Assembly: GCA_018814405.1 (NCBI GenBank)
Contig: JAHIZO010000008.1
Coordinates: 1 to 64,000, forward strand
DNA: 64,000 nt
Direction: 5' to 3'
Origin: Gammaproteobacteria bacterium
GTDB taxonomy: Bacteria; Pseudomonadota; Gammaproteobacteria; Burkholderiales; Gallionellaceae
A program made the position numbers and the translations under genes. Positions 25,875-32,887 of this stretch are shown in pieces. The notes under the pieces were generated by a model, which was not told the DNA's origin, searched no databases, and worked only from the letters and a program-made list of their open reading frames with translations. The first letter of the stretch is position 1; each line of letters opens with the position of its first letter.

Positions 25875-27731
25875 TTACGGCCGGTAAGCCAGACCAAGAT
25901 AAATCATGCGCCCCGGCGTGTTGTAGCCGTGTGCCAGCATATAGTCCTTGGCGAACAGGTTATCCACACGTGCAGTCAGCACATAGTGCTTGTCCACTAT
26001 GTAGTTCGCGCTGAGATTCACCACATCGTATGCGGCGAGCATGGTGCGGCTGAATGTATTGATATCGATATCGGCGCGTTCACCGCTGTGTTGCCACTCC
26101 CCGCCGAGCACCACCGCCCCGAACTTGTGCGTGATGCCGGTGCTCGAGAATCGCTTCGCCCGGCGCAACAAGGTCTGGCCGTTCTGAGTATCACGCGGAT
26201 TCTGCCAGGTCGCTGCCAGCCGCACCGCCGTGTCGCCATAGTTCCCCTGATAGGCCAGCTCCAATCCATCACTGCGCGCTTGGTTGAGATTGACCATGGT
26301 GGAGGCTGGCAGGGTGTTGATGACGATCAGGTCGCTGATGCGGTTGTCGAAATACACCATATCCAGATGCTGCCCCTCTGCGGCGTAATGCAGTCCCAGT
26401 TCGCTGTCGCGCGAACGTTCCGGCTTCAGGTCTGGATTGCCCACGTAGGAATAACCGAAACCGTAATTGGTAAAGGGGTAGAACAGGTCGTTCAGGGTCG
26501 GTGCCTTGAAGGCCGTGGCCATGCTCGCCGTGACACGCCAGGAATCACTCACAGCCACACCATAGCCCAGCAGCCAAGTATTCGCGCTGCCGAAATCGGA
26601 ATAACTGTCGCTACGAATATTGAGTTGCACCTGTTGCGCACCGTAGTTTCCGGTGTAACCCGCATACAGGCTGTCATCGGTGCGACTGGTTCGCGTATAC
26701 AGCGTGCTGCTGACGACCTGCTGCTGCAGCTGCTCTAGGCCGACCACCAGTTGGTTGTCGGCTCCGATGCGCACGGTGTTCTGCCAGGCGATCAGGTCGC
26801 TGGTGGTCTTGAACTGCGCCCCCAACCCGAGGTCCGGCGCGCCGTTCAGGAAGTTCTGCGTGTCATCCACACCCTGCGACAACTGCAACTTGCTCAGCCA
26901 GTTATCGCCCAAGCGATTCTCGAATGCCAGCGCCATCTTGCGGATGTGCGACTTGCTGCTGTTCACATCACTTGTGGCACCGAATGCATTGTCGGTCTGG
27001 TTGTTGCCGGCGCTATCGAACAACGAGACCGCAAGACTGTCGGCGGCACTGAAGCGGTGACGCAGATTCATCGACAGACTGGTGTTGTCATAGCCATCAA
27101 GGTCAGGATTCACGGCCGGAACGATGGTCGGGTTGACCGCCGATACGCCATCTGTCCTGAATTTAGACGCCTGCAGGTTGAAAGTCGTATCGCCGACAGT
27201 CCCTCCCAGACCGGCTCCGGCTCGCATCGTGTTGTGCGACCCCGCGCCGAAGTTACCACTGAATGCCGGCTCCCCTTTGCCCTGACGGGTGAATATCTGG
27301 ATCACGCCGCCAATGGCATCCGAACCATACAAGCTGCTCACGTTGCCGCGCACAACCTCGATGCGTTCGATCTGGTCCAACATCAGTTGGTCGATCTGAG
27401 TAGTGCCTGCCGTAGCGGAATTGATACGCACGCCGTCCAGCAACAGCAGCGTGTGACTGGAGTTGCTGCCACGCAGGAATAGGCTGCTCTGCTTGCCGAC
27501 TCCGCCACTTTGGTAGATCTCGATGCTGGCCAGATTCTTTAGCAAGCTCGGCAGATCGACCGCCTGCGTATCCTCGATCTGCTGCCGGGTGATGACAGTG
27601 GTATTCGACAGTGCCTGTGCCAGCGCCTGTTCGCTGCGCGTGGCGGTCACCACCACTTCATCCAGCGTAGCGGCTTGCGCTGAGGAGATTGCCGCACTCA
27701 AAAGCACGGCGGAAAAGAGTTTGTATTCCAT
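25875..27731 (-). CDS. btuB: TonB-dependent vitamin B12 receptor BtuB
   Basis: A 618-aa outer-membrane receptor that brings cobalamin into the periplasm with TonB energy. It has a signal peptide ending in SSAQA, a TonB box (DEVVVTAT) right at the mature N-terminus, the plug domain (about 40-150, with LLLDGVRIN and GSDAIGGVIQIFTR) and a C-terminal 22-strand barrel ending MIYLGLAYRP; the final residue is Pro rather than Phe, which is unusual for the omp targeting signal. The cobalamin riboswitch upstream makes the assignment secure at the level of B12 class. Confidence 0.9.
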   Translation of the reverse strand: MEYKLFSAVLLSAAISSAQAATLDEVVVTATRSEQALAQALSNTTVITRQQIEDTQAVDLPSLLKNLASIEIYQSGGVGKQSSLFLRGSNSSHTLLLLDGVRINSATAGTTQIDQLMLDQIERIEVVRGNVSSLYGSDAIGGVIQIFTRQGKGEPAFSGNFGAGSHNTMRAGAGLGGTVGDTTFNLQASKFRTDGVSAVNPTIVPAVNPDLDGYDNTSLSMNLRHRFSAADSLAVSLFDSAGNNQTDNAFGATSDVNSSKSHIRKMALAFENRLGDNWLSKLQLSQGVDDTQNFLNGAPDLGLGAQFKTTSDLIAWQNTVRIGADNQLVVGLEQLQQQVVSSTLYTRTSRTDDSLYAGYTGNYGAQQVQLNIRSDSYSDFGSANTWLLGYGVAVSDSWRVTASMATAFKAPTLNDLFYPFTNYGFGYSYVGNPDLKPERSRDSELGLHYAAEGQHLDMVYFDNRISDLIVINTLPASTMVNLNQARSDGLELAYQGNYGDTAVRLAATWQNPRDTQNGQTLLRRAKRFSSTGITHKFGAVVLGGEWQHSGERADIDINTFSRTMLAAYDVVNLSANYIVDKHYVLTARVDNLFAKDYMLAHGYNTPGRMIYLGLAYRP

Positions 27732-27845
27732 GATGGATTTCCTGAACTAAGCCCCAAGCGTCCCCGTTGGAGCGTTAAAAAACCAGGAAATACCGCAGCC
27801 GATGATCACAGTGACATCGTCCATGCGCCGCCCGCAGCATTTCCT

Positions 27846-28020
27846 GTACCTCGCCCAAGGCCGGTATCCGGGCTCACAAGTCTTGATCCGTCGCCTTCCC
27901 ATGCTTGCACACAGTGGCATATCGACGAATCCACACTTGCTTACCGTTGCGGGGGCAGCACAGGCGTCACACCTGTTTCCCGTTTAACCGAAGGACTCCC
28001 GTCTTTCAGCACCTTGAAGC
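27846..28020 (-). promoter_or_regulatory. Cobalamin riboswitch
   Basis: On the minus strand the conserved core appears in order: CGGGAAACAGGTGTGACGCC, then GCTGCCCCCGCAACGGTAAG, the B12 box GCCACTGTG, then GGGAAGGCGACGGATCA and the CTTGTGAGCCCGGATACCGG arm. This is the adenosylcobalamin riboswitch layout. It lies about 115 bases ahead of btuB and should shut off btuB and btuM when cobalamin is plentiful, by blocking the ribosome site or ending transcription. No clear terminator is visible in the 115 bases that follow, favouring translational control. Confidence 0.95.
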
Positions 28021-28027
28021 TGAGCGA

Positions 28028-28033
28028 ATTGTA
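28028..28033 (-). promoter_or_regulatory. Possible -10 for the riboswitch transcript
   Basis: On the minus strand TACAAT (28028-28033) lies 7 bases ahead of the first conserved riboswitch base. The best -35 candidate (TTGGAA) is 19 bases upstream, so the match is weak. Confidence 0.35.
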
Positions 28034-28085
28034 GCAGGCGGTGAAACTCCAATTCCAAAATACTTGCAAAACATTCTGTTAGCGA

Positions 28086-28115
28086 TTGACTTAACAGGGA
28101 ATTAAAAACTATAGT
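28086..28115 (+). promoter_or_regulatory. Predicted zapB-zapA promoter
   Basis: TTGACT (28086-28091), an 18-base spacer and TATAGT (28110-28115) precede the ATG at 28122. The start of transcription would fall about at the ATG, so the mRNA would have no or almost no leader. Confidence 0.55.
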
Positions 28116-28121
28116 GCACCC

Positions 28122-28322
28122 ATGTTAAGCGAACTGGACTCTCTCGAACAAAAACTGCACCAACTGGTGCAGCTCAATCATCGCCTGCGTGAAGAGAACC
28201 AACAATTACGACAACATGTTGCTTCTGCTCTGAACGAAAAACGCAAACATCAAGACAAAATTGACCAAGCCGCCTTGCGCCTTGAGAAACTTCTTGAACA
28301 ACTTCCGGCAGAAGCATCATGA
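28122..28322 (+). CDS. Small coiled-coil protein, ZapB-like (TIGR02449-type)
   Basis: A 66-aa, highly charged, almost entirely helical protein with leucine heptads (LDSLEQKLHQLVQLNHRL). It overlaps zapA by four bases (ATGA), which is where small ZapB-like/TIGR02449 proteins are found in beta- and gammaproteobacteria. ZapB in E. coli cross-links FtsZ through ZapA; whether this protein does the same is inferred. No ribosome site precedes the ATG; with the promoter at 28086-28115 it looks leaderless. Confidence 0.75.
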   Translation: MLSELDSLEQKLHQLVQLNHRLREENQQLRQHVASALNEKRKHQDKIDQAALRLEKLLEQLPAEAS

Positions 28323-28633
28323 GTGAAGCCAAGACCAGCTTTCTGGATGTGAACATCCTTGACCGCGAGTTCCGCGTCGCCTGCCCAGACGATGAGCGGG
28401 GAGAATTGCTGGATGCGGTCAAATACCTCGACCTCAAGATGCGCGAGATCCGTGATGCAGGCAAGATCGCTTCAGTCGAACGTATCGCTATCATGGCCGC
28501 GCTCAACATCGCGCATGAATTACTTACCACTCGCGTCGGCGGAGGCTTTGACCTCGCAGAATTGAAGCGTAGAATGCAGGGCATGCAGGCGACCATCGAT
28601 GAAGCCTTGGTCGACCAAGATCAGCTATTTTAA
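28319..28633 (+). CDS. zapA: Cell division protein ZapA
   Basis: A 104-aa protein that bundles FtsZ filaments early in division. It has the globular start with LDVNILDREFRVACPDDE, the RGELLDAVKYLDLKMREIRD helix and a long C-terminal coiled coil (about 60-100). The ATG overlaps the upstream stop (ATGA), so translation is coupled to the small coiled-coil gene. It is followed by the 6S RNA gene, as commonly seen. Confidence 0.93.
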   Translation: MSEAKTSFLDVNILDREFRVACPDDERGELLDAVKYLDLKMREIRDAGKIASVERIAIMAALNIAHELLTTRVGGGFDLAELKRRMQGMQATIDEALVDQDQLF

Positions 28634-28639
28634 CTGATC

Positions 28640-28830
28640 GACAGTTTGTCCCCTGCGGTGTTCGTGAGATTCATAATTCTTTGAACCAATGAGCTAATGC
28701 TTAGGTTGCGCCCCATTCAAGTTACTGTTGTGAGCTTCCCTCGCGGAAGCACCTGATGTAACCGGGAACCGACCCTCTTGAACCCAGGTTCAAGACATTG
28801 AGTCAACGGCACAGGCGGGGGCCTTTATTC
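28640..28830 (+). ncRNA. ssrS: 6S RNA (SsrS)
   Basis: 6S RNA binds sigma70 RNA polymerase in stationary phase and releases it by making a product RNA. The gene lies directly after zapA, the usual place. Recognisable parts are the 5' closing strand CCCCTGCGGTGTTCGTGAG (from about 28650), the middle GAACCGACCC TCTTGAACC segment followed by the complementary GGTTCAAGAC (28780-28800), and the 3' closing strand CGGCACAGGCGGGGGC near 28808-28822. End points are approximate by about 10 bases; a terminator follows. Confidence 0.82.
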
Positions 28831-28832
28831 CA

Positions 28833-28860
28833 GTGCGATCCTTCGGGGTCGCACTTTTCA
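28833..28860 (+). terminator. Rho-independent terminator after 6S RNA
   Basis: GTGCGATCC and GGGTCGCAC form a 9-bp stem (one G-U) around a TTCG loop at 28842-28845, followed by TTTTCATTT. It ends the zapA-6S unit just before the EVE gene's ribosome site. Confidence 0.75.
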
Positions 28861-28876
28861 TTTGAGGAACTATGCC

Positions 28877-29341
28877 ATGCGCTACTGGCTGATGAAATCA
28901 GAGCCTTCCGATGTCAGCATTGATGACCTAGCCACCTTCCCCGAGCAAACTGTTGCTTGGTATGGCGTGCGCAACTATCAGGCGCGTAACTTCATGCGTG
29001 ACCAGATGAACGTAGGCGACGGCGTGCTGTTCTATCACTCCAACTGCAAAGAACCCGGTATCGCGGGGATCGCCGAAGTTTGCAGCCCCGCATATCCGGA
29101 TGCCACGCAGTTCGACAAGAAGAATAAGTATTTTGATGCTAAAGCGACTCCCGAGCAGCCGCGCTGGATGAATGTGGATGTGAAACTGGTAAAGAAGTTC
29201 GCTCTGATTCCGCTGAATGAACTCAGACAGCATCCTGAGCTGGAAAATATGCGTACCCTGCAACGCGGCAATCGCCTATCCATCACCCCACTTGATCCAG
29301 CGGAATGGAAGTTCATCACTACGAAGTTGGTGAAAAGCTGA
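28877..29341 (+). CDS. EVE domain protein (YTH/PUA-like fold)
   Basis: A 154-aa single EVE domain protein, relatives of human THYN1, thought to recognise modified bases in DNA or RNA. It shows the family start MRYWLMKSEP and the conserved TVAWYGVRNYQARNFMRD and GDGVLFYHSN segments near residue 30-60. GAGGAA lies ahead of the second ATG (28877), and MRYWLMKSEP is the usual N-terminus. It stands between 6S RNA and a TauE gene that overlaps its stop by one base. No modification enzyme is adjacent, so its target is unknown. Confidence 0.9.
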   Translation: MRYWLMKSEPSDVSIDDLATFPEQTVAWYGVRNYQARNFMRDQMNVGDGVLFYHSNCKEPGIAGIAEVCSPAYPDATQFDKKNKYFDAKATPEQPRWMNVDVKLVKKFALIPLNELRQHPELENMRTLQRGNRLSITPLDPAEWKFITTKLVKS

Positions 29342-30138
29342 TGGAGTGGTATGTCGCCTACCTGCTGTTAGGCATAGTTGCCGGATTCCTTGCAGGACTG
29401 TTCGGTGTGGGCGGCGGGCTGGTGCTGGTGCCGGTGTTGTTGCTAATGTTCGATGCGCAGCATTTCGCGCCCGAGCACATCATGCACCTCGCACTCGGTA
29501 CCTCGATGGCGACCATCCTGTTCACTTCCCTGTCCAGCATGCGCAAACATCACCAGCTGGGCGCGGTGAACTGGCAAGTCGTGCGCCATATCACGCCCGG
29601 CATCCTGCTGGGCACCTCCATCGGTGCATTGACGGCCTCCACTATTCCGGCCACGGGACTGGGTATCTTCTTTGCGATGTTCGTCTATTTCGCCGCCACA
29701 CAGATGCTCGTCGACAAGCGCCCGCACGCCTCGCGTCAGCTACCCGGTGTTTCCGGAATGACCGGCTTTGGCACGCTGACCGGCTGGATCAGCAGCCTAG
29801 TCTCCATCGGAGGCGGCACGCTGGTCGTCCCCTTCCTGCTTTGGTGCAACCTGCCGATACGCAACGCCATCGGCACCGCCTCTGCCATCGGCTTCCCTAT
29901 CGCGGTCGGCGGCACGTTGGGCTACATCTCGGTCGGCGCTCACATCGAAGGTTTACCGGAAATGCATATCGGCTATGTATTCTTGCCCGCCCTGTTCTGG
30001 ATCGCGCTTGCCACCATGCTCACCGCGCCCTTCGGCGCGCGAGCGGCGCACAGTTTGAATGTGGGGTTGTTGCGCAAATTGTTCGCCGGCTTGCTGATCT
30101 TGCTGGCGACAAAATTGCTATTCAAAGTCTTGGCCTGA
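29341..30138 (+). CDS. TauE/SafE family membrane permease
   Basis: A 265-aa polytopic protein with about eight hydrophobic segments of the TauE/SafE (DUF81) family, which is linked to export of sulfite, sulfoacetate or related anions. The first segment includes the duplicated motif GLFGVGGGLVLVPVLL, and GWISSLVSIGGGTLVVPFLL repeats it in the second half, showing the family's two-fold internal symmetry. Its ATG overlaps the EVE stop (TGATG). Specificity cannot be inferred; no sulfur genes are adjacent. Confidence 0.85.
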   Translation: MEWYVAYLLLGIVAGFLAGLFGVGGGLVLVPVLLLMFDAQHFAPEHIMHLALGTSMATILFTSLSSMRKHHQLGAVNWQVVRHITPGILLGTSIGALTASTIPATGLGIFFAMFVYFAATQMLVDKRPHASRQLPGVSGMTGFGTLTGWISSLVSIGGGTLVVPFLLWCNLPIRNAIGTASAIGFPIAVGGTLGYISVGAHIEGLPEMHIGYVFLPALFWIALATMLTAPFGARAAHSLNVGLLRKLFAGLLILLATKLLFKVLA

Positions 30139-30139
30139 T

Positions 30140-31648
30140 TCAGCGTTGCGCCTCACGATCCAGTTCACCGCTGGAGAGTCTGGATTCGTAATCGGCCAAG
30201 GCGAGTTTCACCTTGCCACTCAGCACATACAGCCCGATCAGATTGGGGAATGCCATGGACAGCACCAGCAGATCGGTGAAGTCCACAAGATTGGAAGCGC
30301 TCGCCACCGAAGCGACGACCACGAAACCGATGAACACCGCCTTGTACAATATGGAATAGCGTTCGCCGAACACATACACCCAACACCGTTCCCCGTAATA
30401 CGACCACGAGATCGCCGTACTGTAGGCAAACAGTACGACGGACAGAGCGAGTATCGAAGGAAACCAGTCGGAAGCGGTCGCGAATGCCATGGAAGTCAAA
30501 GTGGCCCCCTGACTTGCCACGCGTATAGCTTCATACTCCGGTGCGTTGTATACGCCCGTGATGATGATCACCAGCGCAGTCATGGTGCAGATCACCACGG
30601 TATCGATGAATGGCTCATATAGCGCGACCAAGCCTTGGCGCACGGGATATTTCACCGATGCTGCAGAGTGCGCGATTGCTGCCGAACCCAGCCCGGCTTC
30701 GGAAGAGAACGCGGCGCGTTTGAAACCCTGCACGATGGCTCCCACCATGCCGCCCGCGACCGCTATCGGCGAGAAGGCCTCCATGACGATCTTGCCCAGT
30801 GCCGCGGGCACCAAGTCTGCATTGCTACCGATGATCCACAGACAAGTTCCCACATAGATGATGACCATGGTCGGCACCACCGCCTCTGCCACATGCGCGA
30901 TGCGGCGCAGACCGCCGATGATGACCAAGCCTATGGCGACGGCCATCAACAGACCGTAAGCGATCGGCACCTCGCGAAAGAATTCGATCTGGGTCTGCAC
31001 GGCCCCCATCGACTGGCTGACCTGGAATGCGCTACCGGCACCGAAGGAACCAAGGATGGTAAAGATCGCGAACAGTATCGCCAGGATCCTCCCCGTACGA
31101 GGTGCCCCGTTCTCGGCCAGACCCTTGGAAAGATATTCCATCGCGCCGCCCATCAGTCTGCCATCCGGACGAACCTCGCGGTACATCTGTGCCAGACTGG
31201 CTTCGGTGAACTTGGTGCTCATGCCGAGGAAACCTGCGACGATCATCCAGAATGTAGCTCCAGGACCGCCGATAGAGATTGCAATAGCCACACCAGCAAT
31301 ATTGCCCAGCCCGACTGTTGCGGACAATGCAGTGGAAAGCGCCTGAAACGATGTGACCTCGCCTTGGTCGTCAGCCGTCCGGTATTTGCCGCGTATGACA
31401 TGGAAAGCGTGGCGCATCATGCGCAGATTGACGAAGCCGAAACGCAATGTCAGGAATACTGCCGCCACGATCAACCATGCGACGATCAGCGGCATGGAAG
31501 GTTCGCCGGGGAAGATGTCGAAGAAGATGACTTGCGCCAGCATGCTGTTGATCGAACCGAACATCGCATCCAACTGTGACTCACCGGCCCATGCCATCTG
31601 TGGTGCGACACACATCATTAGCCATAAGATCGTTTTATTCACCCTCAT
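30140..31648 (-). CDS. Alanine/glycine:cation symporter (AGCS family)
   Basis: A 502-aa polytopic protein of the AGCS family, which takes up alanine or glycine with Na+ or H+. It has a short N-terminal signal-like segment (WLMMCVAPQMAWA), then the family motif SALSATVGLGNIAGVAIAISIGG PGATFW near residue 110 and FKRAAFSSEAGLGSAAIAHS near 320. About 10-11 membrane segments. AGAAGGA six bases ahead favours the start at 31648 over an ATG eight codons upstream. It is convergent with the TauE gene, with one base between stops. Confidence 0.88.
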   Translation of the reverse strand: MRVNKTILWLMMCVAPQMAWAGESQLDAMFGSINSMLAQVIFFDIFPGEPSMPLIVAWLIVAAVFLTLRFGFVNLRMMRHAFHVIRGKYRTADDQGEVTSFQALSTALSATVGLGNIAGVAIAISIGGPGATFWMIVAGFLGMSTKFTEASLAQMYREVRPDGRLMGGAMEYLSKGLAENGAPRTGRILAILFAIFTILGSFGAGSAFQVSQSMGAVQTQIEFFREVPIAYGLLMAVAIGLVIIGGLRRIAHVAEAVVPTMVIIYVGTCLWIIGSNADLVPAALGKIVMEAFSPIAVAGGMVGAIVQGFKRAAFSSEAGLGSAAIAHSAASVKYPVRQGLVALYEPFIDTVVICTMTALVIIITGVYNAPEYEAIRVASQGATLTSMAFATASDWFPSILALSVVLFAYSTAISWSYYGERCWVYVFGERYSILYKAVFIGFVVVASVASASNLVDFTDLLVLSMAFPNLIGLYVLSGKVKLALADYESRLSSGELDREAQR

Positions 31649-31740
31649 CCCGATTCCTTCTCTCTGATTCATGGACCCGATTAAACCCTGAAGCTACCGC
31701 AGACTCAAGCCTCGGCATGACGCATCCCGATCTCCAGCAA

Positions 31741-31770
31741 TAAAAAAGCCGGCTTGCGCCGGCTTTTTTA
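31741..31770. terminator. Bidirectional-looking Rho-independent terminator
   Basis: AAAAAAGCCGGC, a TTGC loop and GCCGGCTTTTTT form a symmetric stem with U-runs on both strands. On the minus strand it lies 28 bases after the cytochrome c gene and would end it before the symporter gene. Confidence 0.85.
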
Positions 31771-31797
31771 TTCACTGAAAATCGCTTTTCAGTTGGA

Positions 31798-32112
31798 TCA
31801 CAGACCCTTGATGAAGGCAATGATCTCAGCCATGTCAGCATCGCTGACTTTCGGGTTTGCAGGCATTGGCATAGAACCCCATGCACCGCTGCCACCCTTC
31901 TTGATCTTGGCAGCGACCTTGTCCCAAGCTGCAGCATCACCCTTGTACTTGGCAGCAACATCCTTCCAAGCTGGGCCAACCACCTTCTTGTCCACTTTGT
32001 GGCAAGCTGTACAGTTGTTCTTCTTTGCGACTGCCGGCATATCGGTTGCCATGGCAGAACCCGCAACCATCAGACCTGCTGCAACTGCCATGCTGATAAC
32101 GATAGATTTCAT
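31798..32112 (-). CDS. Soluble monohaem cytochrome c (c551/c552 type)
   Basis: A 104-aa class I cytochrome c with a Sec signal (cleavage after AMA, residue 22), so it is periplasmic with about 82 mature residues. Haem attaches at C34 and C37 with H38 as ligand (CTACH), and M83 in SMPMPANP is the likely sixth ligand. The GPAWKDVAAKYKGD segment places it in the c551/c552 family, which shuttles electrons to terminal or nitrite reductases. It has its own promoter at 32175-32202 and a terminator after it. A lipoprotein version with the same domain is encoded next to it. Confidence 0.93.
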   Translation of the reverse strand: MKSIVISMAVAAGLMVAGSAMATDMPAVAKKNNCTACHKVDKKVVGPAWKDVAAKYKGDAAAWDKVAAKIKKGGSGAWGSMPMPANPKVSDADMAEIIAFIKGL

Positions 32113-32174
32113 GTTCTCTCCATTTATTTTGGTTTGACTACTTTTTCAACGAGCGGAGCTTTTACCCCGAGCGC

Positions 32175-32202
32175 ATTCTAAACAACCCCGCACGAATTGC
32201 AA
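32175..32202 (-). promoter_or_regulatory. Predicted promoter of the cytochrome c gene
   Basis: On the minus strand, TTGCAA (32197-32202), a 16-base spacer and TAGAAT (32175-32180) are followed by GCGCTC. Transcription should start about 55 bases ahead of the ATG at 32112. Confidence 0.55.
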
Positions 32203-32253
32203 ACCACAAAGCGGTAGGCGATTAACGCCTCAATTTGTAAATCGGTTGACGCA

Positions 32254-32859
32254 TCACCTCAACTGCAGCACGAACTGCACGAGTCCGGCCAGCTCTTCGC
32301 CGCTCAGTGCAGGCTGGGGAGGCATTGCCATACTGCCCCAATTTCCTTTGCCACCTTTGCGTACTTTGGACTCAAGAGCGGCCTGAGCACCTGCATCGCC
32401 GCGATACTTTTCCGCCACCGCTCTCCAAGCGGGGCCAACCATTTTTTTATCCAAGGCATGGCAAGCGAAGCAATTCTTCCTCTTTGCCAAAGCCATTGCG
32501 TCTGCCTCTGAAAGTTGCGCTGGCATTGCAGCAGGCGCTGCTTCTATTGCAGCTGTTTTTTCGACCCTAGCTGGCTCTGATATTGTGGTAGCCACCACTA
32601 CTGGTGGAGCGATGGCAGCTTCGGGTTCGCTAGCCGCTTTTTCTGGTACGTTCTTGGCTTGCACAGGCTTCACGCTCTGAGGAGCGGTTTCGATCATGAC
32701 CGGCTCTTTTTGTGGCGTTGGCGTTACTACAGCCGGCTGCGTCTCCGGTTCGGCATCAGTTTTGGAAACTGAGACAGGTGGTGCCACTGGGCTTTCCTGC
32801 ACATCAGGCTGGCAGCCTGCAAAAACAAGCAGCGCGCCCAACATCCATATGTTCTTCAT
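32254..32859 (-). CDS. Lipoprotein monohaem cytochrome c with a Pro/Ala-rich tether
   Basis: A 201-aa protein: a lipoprotein signal ending FAGC (C16), then a ~100-residue Pro/Ala/Glu/Val-rich linker, then a class I cytochrome domain with haem at C130, C133 and H134 (CFACH) and the SMAMPPQP methionine region. The domain aligns throughout with the soluble cytochrome 140 bases downstream (GPAWRAVAEKYRGDA against GPAWKDVAAKYKGDA). The lipid anchor and long flexible tether would let it hand electrons between membrane and soluble partners. GGAG six bases ahead of ATG at 32859 sets the start. ParA lies 28 bases upstream. Confidence 0.88.
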   Translation of the reverse strand: MKNIWMLGALLVFAGCQPDVQESPVAPPVSVSKTDAEPETQPAVVTPTPQKEPVMIETAPQSVKPVQAKNVPEKAASEPEAAIAPPVVVATTISEPARVEKTAAIEAAPAAMPAQLSEADAMALAKRKNCFACHALDKKMVGPAWRAVAEKYRGDAGAQAALESKVRKGGKGNWGSMAMPPQPALSGEELAGLVQFVLQLR

Positions 32860-32887
32860 ATCCTTCTCCAGCATCATTGATGAAAAA

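Noticed and set aside
32226-32240. Small hairpin GGCG ATTAA CGCC after the lipoprotein cytochrome gene
   Set aside because: The stem is only five pairs with no U-run, too weak to call a terminator.
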